A DNA stretch of 37,908 nt from Saprospiraceae bacterium. Its GTDB lineage: Bacteria; Bacteroidota; Bacteroidia; Chitinophagales; Saprospiraceae. Below, piece after piece: positions 32,999-37,908 of this stretch. Within the stretch, counting starts at the first letter, position 1, and each line of letters opens with the position of its first letter. The notes below the pieces were generated by a model. It made no database searches and was not told the DNA's origin. It worked only from the letters and a program-made list of their open reading frames with translations. The stretch is from positions 1 through 37,908 of the forward strand of contig JAJTFM010000097.1 in the NCBI GenBank assembly GCA_021298575.1. The letters run 5' to 3'. The position numbers and the translations under genes are program-made.

Positions 32999-34420
32999 TT
33001 ATTTCATCTTGCGGAACTCGCGCTGGAATACCTCTTCCAGCTGGTTCGCCTTGAGGTTTTTGGCCACTATCGTCCGGTCTTTGTTCAAAATATAAAGTTC
33101 TGGCGTGATATCCACGTAGTATTTACCGTAAATAGCCCGATTCGACGGGTCAAACACGTTGGTAAAGGTAAATCCGTATTTGCGGAGAAACTCTTTCCAC
33201 TCTTCATCGGTAGTATTCACGGCAATACCGTAGAAGTCAACGCCGCGATCCTTCCATTTTCTGTAAATGGCCTCTATCTCTGCAGCGTCTTTCTGACAGT
33301 GCTCGCAGTCGGGATTAAACATGAGCACTACAATTAGTGGGGCCTTTTTCTCGTATATAGAGCGCATCTGTCCGGAGGCATCCGGTGCAATCACATCGGG
33401 ACCTTTTCGACCCATCAGACTGGCTTCCATTTCTGAAACGTGCTTGCGCAGCTTTTCCAGATTTTCACGCGTATCCCAGGTAGCCAGTTCGTCGGTGAAG
33501 TAATTTTTGATGATATGCACGTAAACAGCCTCTCCGTCCATAACCGTTGTTTTGGTATTTTCGTGCTGAAGGGCTATGAAATTAGTGAAAAATTTGAAGT
33601 AGGCCGGGTATGGGAGCGCCTTTTTGACCAGAAAATCTGTAGCCTTGATCAGTGAATCGGGCTGCGGTGTGGTCAGCTCTTTTATGTAGCGCTTCAGTTT
33701 GTTCACAACTACGGGTGTGCGGAGCAGTCTCTCATCGCTGAAGTCAACATTATCCCACAGGCGATTTCTGAAACTCACCACCTGCCTGATAGTATCGGTT
33801 TGTCCGTTTGGCTTCTTGAACTCAATAAAATCGGGATTTTGGCCGGCGTACTTGAATTTGGTAAAGAATGCATCGGGATTTTGTTTGAATACGCCATCCA
33901 GGTATGTTTTCCGCTCGGCCACCAGCTGGTCCTGACGTGCTTTGGCCTGTTTGTGCTCCGGTGAATCGGGTGTCAGTTTCTTGAGCTGTTCGGCGAGCTG
34001 GTTGAGTTCAGGTTCCTGAGCAACCTGAAAGCGGTTGGTCTGGTAGAAAAGGTCTGTGTTCAGACTGCCCTGTATTTGCAGCGACCCCAGAAAATCGGAC
34101 GACTTGGCCCTGATTGTGACGAACTGCTCGTTATTGTCAAGCAGTATGGAGAAACTCTTGTTGCCCGGAAGCAGAAATGTATAAAGTCCTGCCGGAAGGG
34201 GAGATTTGCGCTTGAGTATAAAATGCCCCGTGGCGTCAATAATTGCAGTGTCGGCAATGTAATTCTGGTCGCCATACATGCCAACTACCTTGGTGGTTCC
34301 TGCAGTGATACCCTCGATGAATGCCTCAATACGGGTTGAATCAGCCTTGCCCTGTGAAAAAGCCACAGAAGAGCAAAAGAGTGCAAAGAACAGGATGAAT
34401 CTTGGTTTCTGTGCCAGCAT
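32999..34420 (-). CDS. Exported thioredoxin-like (TlpA/AhpC-type) protein with DUF4369/DUF5106-like N-terminal region
   Basis: A 473-residue periplasmic protein. The signal peptide is residues 1-22 (LFFALFCSSVAFSQ). The N-terminal ~110 residues are a DUF4369-like beta domain ('RIEAFIEGITAGTTKVVGMYG', 'ATGHFILKRKSPLPAGLY'), the middle ~200 are helical with a charged stretch of possible coiled coil ('LNQLAEQLKKLTPDSPEHKQAKARQDQL'), like DUF5106. The C-terminal ~130 residues are a thioredoxin fold with a CEHC redox centre (Cys372/Cys375) in 'LMFNPDCEHCQKD' and a cis-Pro in 'VDITPELYIL'. It likely reduces disulfides or assists cytochrome/lipoprotein maturation. The start at 34420 fits the signal peptide and the promoter at 34450; a longer start at 34468 would lie upstream of transcription. 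Confidence 0.88.
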   Translation of the reverse strand: MLAQKPRFILFFALFCSSVAFSQGKADSTRIEAFIEGITAGTTKVVGMYGDQNYIADTAIIDATGHFILKRKSPLPAGLYTFLLPGNKSFSILLDNNEQFVTIRAKSSDFLGSLQIQGSLNTDLFYQTNRFQVAQEPELNQLAEQLKKLTPDSPEHKQAKARQDQLVAERKTYLDGVFKQNPDAFFTKFKYAGQNPDFIEFKKPNGQTDTIRQVVSFRNRLWDNVDFSDERLLRTPVVVNKLKRYIKELTTPQPDSLIKATDFLVKKALPYPAYFKFFTNFIALQHENTKTTVMDGEAVYVHIIKNYFTDELATWDTRENLEKLRKHVSEMEASLMGRKGPDVIAPDASGQMRSIYEKKAPLIVVLMFNPDCEHCQKDAAEIEAIYRKWKDRGVDFYGIAVNTTDEEWKEFLRKYGFTFTNVFDPSNRAIYGKYYVDITPELYILNKDRTIVAKNLKANQLEEVFQREFRKMK

Positions 34421-34449
34421 ATTTTTAAAGTGTTTTTGAATAGAAAGTG

Positions 34450-34457
34450 CAAAAGTA
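34450..34457 (-). promoter_or_regulatory. Bacteroidota -7 promoter element (TACTTTTG) for the thioredoxin-like gene
   Basis: An exact TAnnTTTG match on the minus strand, 29 bases before the ATG at 34420. It excludes the in-frame start at 34468. Confidence 0.55.
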
Positions 34458-34525
34458 AGGGCACACACGGTGGAATGCCTGCCATTTGATAACTGTTTGC
34501 AAAAACAAGTGAATCAGCCTCGGGT

Positions 34526-36472
34526 TCACTTGCCGGTCAGTATTCGCCACAATACTTCCATGTCGCGGGAAATCTCCCAGTCGCGCGCATAGAAAAAATG
34601 TAAACGGCTGATGGTGGAAATGTCATGCCCTGTCAGTGAAAGTCCGTCGGTGACTGTAAATACACCCGGCTTGACGGGTGGTAATGGCTTTTGAATGCCC
34701 GACGCATATCCTATCCATGTTTTTGCTCCGGTGAGTACCCGCCACCACTGGCTTGCAATGGCCCTGCGCTCTGACGAAAAAACAGCCCAGAGTGGTAACG
34801 TGAAAAAAAGTAAAAGGCATACTCCGATATCAACCATCCGCTTGTTTCTGCGCTCAAGCGGCTGCGAAATATTGTACCTGACCTCTATAGTGTACAGTTC
34901 GCCGGGTTCGTTTTTGTTCCCGCTGCCAATAATGCTCAGACTTTCTTCAGGTACTATCTTGTAGGAAATGGCCGGCCCCAGGCGGCTCATCCAGTGCATG
35001 ATATCCTGACTTCTGACGTCTTTTGAACAGAATATGATCTCGTTGATATGAAAAATCCGAGTGATTTCGTCGAGTTGCCGGGTGCTCCCGAGCATCTCCT
35101 CTCCCGCTGCATCACAATCCGGAGCAGCCACAAATCCAGTCAGGTTCTTGCTCACACCTGCAACGGCCAGCAAATTCTCCACCCTGCGGCATTCGGCCAG
35201 CGAACCGATAATTATCAGGTTTTTAACCCGTTCCCGACCAATATTTACATTTCCGAATTCTTTCAGATGCATCAGCGTGCGGATACCCACGGTGGCAAGT
35301 ACTGTCCATACCGAACCCATCAGTACAAGTGCCCTCGAAGGACGGTAATCCAGGTCCAGAAATCCATACACCGCTGCCAGTATCAGAGCGCCCATCCCAA
35401 GTCCGCGTACCAGTCTGCGCATGTTGTAACGCTCGTCATAAGCGCCGTTAAGCCATGCCGAACCCAGCCAGATCAGTATATACAACGGGAAGTTGAACCA
35501 TAGCACATTGTCTTTGAACCAGTCCGGGTCTTTGTAAAAATAATTGGCCCAGAAGTCTTTCAGAATGATTAGCCCCGTATATATCGCAATTGTATCGGTC
35601 AGTGGCAAACTGATTTTTCTCCACAATCCGGTCAGGAGGGTTAAACCAGCCCTGAACCATATTGCACCCTGCAGCATCAGTATAAACAGGCCTGCCCTGC
35701 GACCGCTGAAGTGCTTTTGGGCAAATATGATCATGGCCTGATAAAAGGTTCTGACGTAATTCAGACTCCCTTTTTTGGTACTCTCGCCCTTGTAGTGGAT
35801 GATACTGGTGCCCGGGTAGTAATAGTTCTTAAAGCCGGCTTTGGTTATCCGGTACGACAGATCAATGTCCTCGCCGTACATGAAGAAGGCTTCGTCGAGC
35901 AGTCCTGCCTCGTCCAGCGCCGTACGCCGCATGAACATAAAGCATCCCGCCAATACGTCCACCTCGTGTATTTCATGCTCATCGAGGTGCCCAAGGTAGT
36001 ATTTGTTGAAAACAGGGCTGCGTGGAAACAGGGAAGAGAGACCAAACGTTTTGCAGAATGCCACCCAGGGAGACGGGAAGCCTCGCTTGCTCTCGGGCAG
36101 AAACTTGCCCGACCCGTCAATCAGTCTGACACCCATCGCGCCCGCCTCCGGGTGCGCGTCCATGAACGCGAGGCACTGCCGGAATGTGTCTTCCTCTACC
36201 AGGGTGTCAGGATTCAGAATAAGTATGTACTCCCCCGACGATTGCCGTATTGCCTGGTTATTGGCAATGGCAAAGCCCGGGTTATCGGTATTGACAATCA
36301 GTCTGACCTCCGGGAAGCGCTCGCGTACCATACGCACGGAATCATCCACAGAGTTGTTATCAACTACCCACACCTCACTGTCAATACCCTGCAGGGCACG
36401 GCGTACCGAGCCGAGCGCCTGCTCCAGAAAATGGCGGACGTTATAGTTGACGATGACAACTGAAAGCCTGAT
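34526..36472 (-). CDS. Glycosyltransferase family 2 fused to a membrane, degenerate phosphoglycosyltransferase-like region; non-standard start
   Basis: About 648 residues when read from the natural beginning. Residues 1-~275 are a GT2 (GT-A) domain of the rhamnosyltransferase/WbbL type: 'LSVVIVNYNV' near the start, 'NPGFAIANNQAI', 'LILNPDTLVEED', 'LAGCFMFMRR' and the ED motif 'FFMYGEDIDLSYR'. Four or so membrane spans follow (about 285-400), then 'KNLIIIGSLAECRRVENLL...GFV' resembling the nucleotide-sugar/CoA-binding-like part of polyprenyl glycosylphosphotransferases, and 'RNKRMVDIGVCLLLFFTLPLWAVF', which resembles the start of a bacterial sugar transferase but lacks its catalytic continuation. 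The frame contains no ATG, GTG or TTG between the carB stop (36485) and GTG 36373; ATC at 36472 or CTG at 36481 lies at the expected start. Using GTG 36373 would delete the first Rossmann strand. It likely adds sugars in polysaccharide synthesis, 12 bases after carB. Confidence 0.8.
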   Translation of the reverse strand: MRLSVVIVNYNVRHFLEQALGSVRRALQGIDSEVWVVDNNSVDDSVRMVRERFPEVRLIVNTDNPGFAIANNQAIRQSSGEYILILNPDTLVEEDTFRQCLAFMDAHPEAGAMGVRLIDGSGKFLPESKRGFPSPWVAFCKTFGLSSLFPRSPVFNKYYLGHLDEHEIHEVDVLAGCFMFMRRTALDEAGLLDEAFFMYGEDIDLSYRITKAGFKNYYYPGTSIIHYKGESTKKGSLNYVRTFYQAMIIFAQKHFSGRRAGLFILMLQGAIWFRAGLTLLTGLWRKISLPLTDTIAIYTGLIILKDFWANYFYKDPDWFKDNVLWFNFPLYILIWLGSAWLNGAYDERYNMRRLVRGLGMGALILAAVYGFLDLDYRPSRALVLMGSVWTVLATVGIRTLMHLKEFGNVNIGRERVKNLIIIGSLAECRRVENLLAVAGVSKNLTGFVAAPDCDAAGEEMLGSTRQLDEITRIFHINEIIFCSKDVRSQDIMHWMSRLGPAISYKIVPEESLSIIGSGNKNEPGELYTIEVRYNISQPLERRNKRMVDIGVCLLLFFTLPLWAVFSSERRAIASQWWRVLTGAKTWIGYASGIQKPLPPVKPGVFTVTDGLSLTGHDISTISRLHFFYARDWEISRDMEVLWRILTGK

Positions 36473-36484
36473 AGCGTACAGCTT

Positions 36485-37908
36485 TTAATTGTAAAGGAAC
36501 ATGCTCCGGTTCCGGTCGAGTTCCCTGAAGTAGGGGTCTTTCAGATCCTTGATAAAGTGAATTGCCTCGCCGGTTGATTTCATTTCCGGCCCCAGTCGTT
36601 TGTCTGCACCCGGAAACTTTTCAAACGAGAATACAGGTATCTTGATGGCATAGCCGTCCAGTTTGTTCTCCATTTTGAAGTCTTTCAGTTTGTGCGTCCC
36701 GAGCATGACTTTCGTGGCAATATTGAGATAAGGCACGCCGTAAGCCTTGGCAATAAACGGCGTGGTGCGCGATGCACGCGGATTGGCCTCAATCACATAT
36801 ACTTTATCGTCTTTAACAGCAAATTGTATATTAATCAGGCCGCGGATATTGAGTGCGCGGGCAATCCGCTCTCCATACTCTGCCATCTGCTGTATGACAA
36901 TCGGACCCAGAGAGTACGGAGGCAACATGGCACTGCTGTCGCCCGAGTGTATGCCCGCAGGTTCGATATGCTCCATGATACCCATGATGTGAAAATCCTC
37001 CCCGTCGAAGATTGCGTCAATTTCAGCCTCTTTGGCGCGCTCCAGGAACTGGTCAATCAGTACCTTGTTGTCGGGCATGTGCTTGAAGATGGTCAGTACC
37101 TGCCGCTCCAGCTCATTATCGTTGATCACAATTTTCATGCGCTGTCCGCCGAGTACATACGAGGGGCGTACCAGCAGCGGATACGGGATGTTTTTGGCGA
37201 TTTCCAGGGCTGCGTCCACATCGCGGGCTGCACCATACTGCGGATACGGAATATCGAGGTCTTTGAGCAGATCGGAAAATCGTCCGCGATCCTCGGCAAT
37301 ATCCATACTGTCAAAGCTGGTTCCAATGATGTTCCAGCCATTTTTGTGCAAGTTCTCTGCCAGTTTGAGGGCCGTCTGGCCACCCAGCTGAACGATGACG
37401 CCATCGGGTTGTTCATGCTCAAGTATTTCTTCGAGGTGTTCCCAGTAAACAGGCTCGAAGTACAGTTTGTCGGCCAGATCGTAATCGGTGGAAACCGTCT
37501 CGGGATTGCAGTTGACCATGATAGCTTCGTAGCCTACTTCCTTGATGGCGAGTACTCCGTGAACGCAGCAGTAGTCAAACTCGATGCCCTGACCGATTCG
37601 GTTGGGCCCTGAGCCGAGTACCACGATTTTCTTTTTGTCGGAACGACGGCTTTCGTTCTTGCTGTCGAATGCGGAGTAGAAATAGTTTGTTTTTGATTCA
37701 AACTCGGCGGCACAGGTATCTACCATCTTGTAAACTCTCCGAATACCCAGCTGCTTGCGCCGACGTGTCACATCTTCCTCATTAATACGCATGACCCATG
37801 CTATCTGAGCGTCAGAGTAGCCGTTTTTCTTGAGCTCCAGCATGAACTCGGGTGTCAGGTCGTCGGCCACGTTGAACTTCAGCAGCCGATCCTCCAGCTT
37901 CACCAGTT
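36485..37908 (-). CDS. carB: Carbamoyl-phosphate synthase large subunit, C-terminal part (5' end outside window)
   Basis: The last 473 residues of CarB, which makes carbamoyl phosphate from glutamine-derived ammonia, bicarbonate and two ATP for pyrimidine and arginine synthesis. The frame is open to the window edge. 'FMLELKKNGYSDAQIAWVM' is the end of the oligomerisation domain. 'KKKIVVLGSGPNRIGQGIEFDYCCVHG' opens the second synthetase half, then the ATP-grasp region 'PYPLLVRPSYVLGGQRMKIV', 'SGDSSAMLPPYSLG' and 'VYVIEANPRASRTTPFIAKA'. It ends at 'STGEAIHFIKDLKDPYFRELDRN', without the MGS-like allosteric domain, as is usual for Bacteroidota CarB. The GT2 gene follows in the same frame 12 bases after the stop. 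Confidence 0.96.
   Translation of the reverse strand, partial: LVKLEDRLLKFNVADDLTPEFMLELKKNGYSDAQIAWVMRINEEDVTRRRKQLGIRRVYKMVDTCAAEFESKTNYFYSAFDSKNESRRSDKKKIVVLGSGPNRIGQGIEFDYCCVHGVLAIKEVGYEAIMVNCNPETVSTDYDLADKLYFEPVYWEHLEEILEHEQPDGVIVQLGGQTALKLAENLHKNGWNIIGTSFDSMDIAEDRGRFSDLLKDLDIPYPQYGAARDVDAALEIAKNIPYPLLVRPSYVLGGQRMKIVINDNELERQVLTIFKHMPDNKVLIDQFLERAKEAEIDAIFDGEDFHIMGIMEHIEPAGIHSGDSSAMLPPYSLGPIVIQQMAEYGERIARALNIRGLINIQFAVKDDKVYVIEANPRASRTTPFIAKAYGVPYLNIATKVMLGTHKLKDFKMENKLDGYAIKIPVFSFEKFPGADKRLGPEMKSTGEAIHFIKDLKDPYFRELDRNRSMFLYN

Noticed and set aside
36485-36560. carB apparently truncated because the MGS-like allosteric domain is missing
   Set aside because: CarB proteins of Bacteroidota normally end here, so it is a lineage trait and not a truncation.
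36692-37612. A 306-codon open frame on the plus strand opposite carB
   Set aside because: carB is highly conserved across this stretch; the antisense product has no recognisable domain.

Overview
The window is chromosomal DNA from a member of the Bacteroidota. The evidence is a protein with a type IX secretion (T9SS) C-terminal domain, a SusC/SusD pair, gldA and gldF, a CarB without the MGS-like domain, DUF3078/DUF5686/DUF4249-type envelope proteins, and several promoters of the Bacteroidota form TAnnTTTG with almost no Shine-Dalgarno sequences. The gene mix and roughly 50% GC would fit Saprospiria or a relative; that lower-rank placement is a guess. There is no prophage, complete IS element or CRISPR array. 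Most of the window is housekeeping and cell-envelope genes, and I see no complete novel defence or biosynthetic system.

Layout. 1-5.2 kb, plus strand: the 3' end of a large secreted T9SS cargo protein, a secreted CocE-type hydrolase and an OmpA-family protein with tandem 23-residue repeats, each followed by a hairpin. 5.2-12.95 kb, minus strand: tRNA-Ala(GGC) with a terminator, a Rieske oxygenase, susD (with a C-terminal frameshift), susC, an HI0933-type flavoprotein and birA. A 50-bp divergent promoter region then leads into the plus-strand run rsfS-ftsH-DUF5686-fumC (13.0-19.4 kb). A hairpin follows, then a second plus-strand run: MlaF-like ATPase, ECF sigma factor, 86-residue protein, MscS-type channel and DUF3078 protein (19.5-23.1 kb).

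23.1-26.4 kb holds a perfect 24-bp inverted repeat, a lipoprotein (DUF4249-like), an RluA-type pseudouridine synthase, an SGNH hydrolase and the RNase P RNA gene. 26.4-29.9 kb is a large membrane histidine kinase broken into two frames. 29.9-32.1 kb, minus strand: low-molecular-weight tyrosine phosphatase, gldF and gldA. 32.2-37.9 kb: a DUF547 protein, a convergent junction with a 17-bp inverted repeat, a thioredoxin-like lipid- or periplasm-facing protein, a GT2 fused to a degenerate phosphoglycosyltransferase-like region, and the 3' part of carB.

Points most worth a second look: two reading-frame breaks of the same sense (susD and the histidine kinase), a glycosyltransferase whose natural start lacks ATG/GTG/TTG, duplicated hairpins inside rnpB, two perfect inverted repeats that overlap stop codons at convergent junctions, and an MlaF-like ATPase without its permease, sitting with a sigma factor and a small unknown protein.
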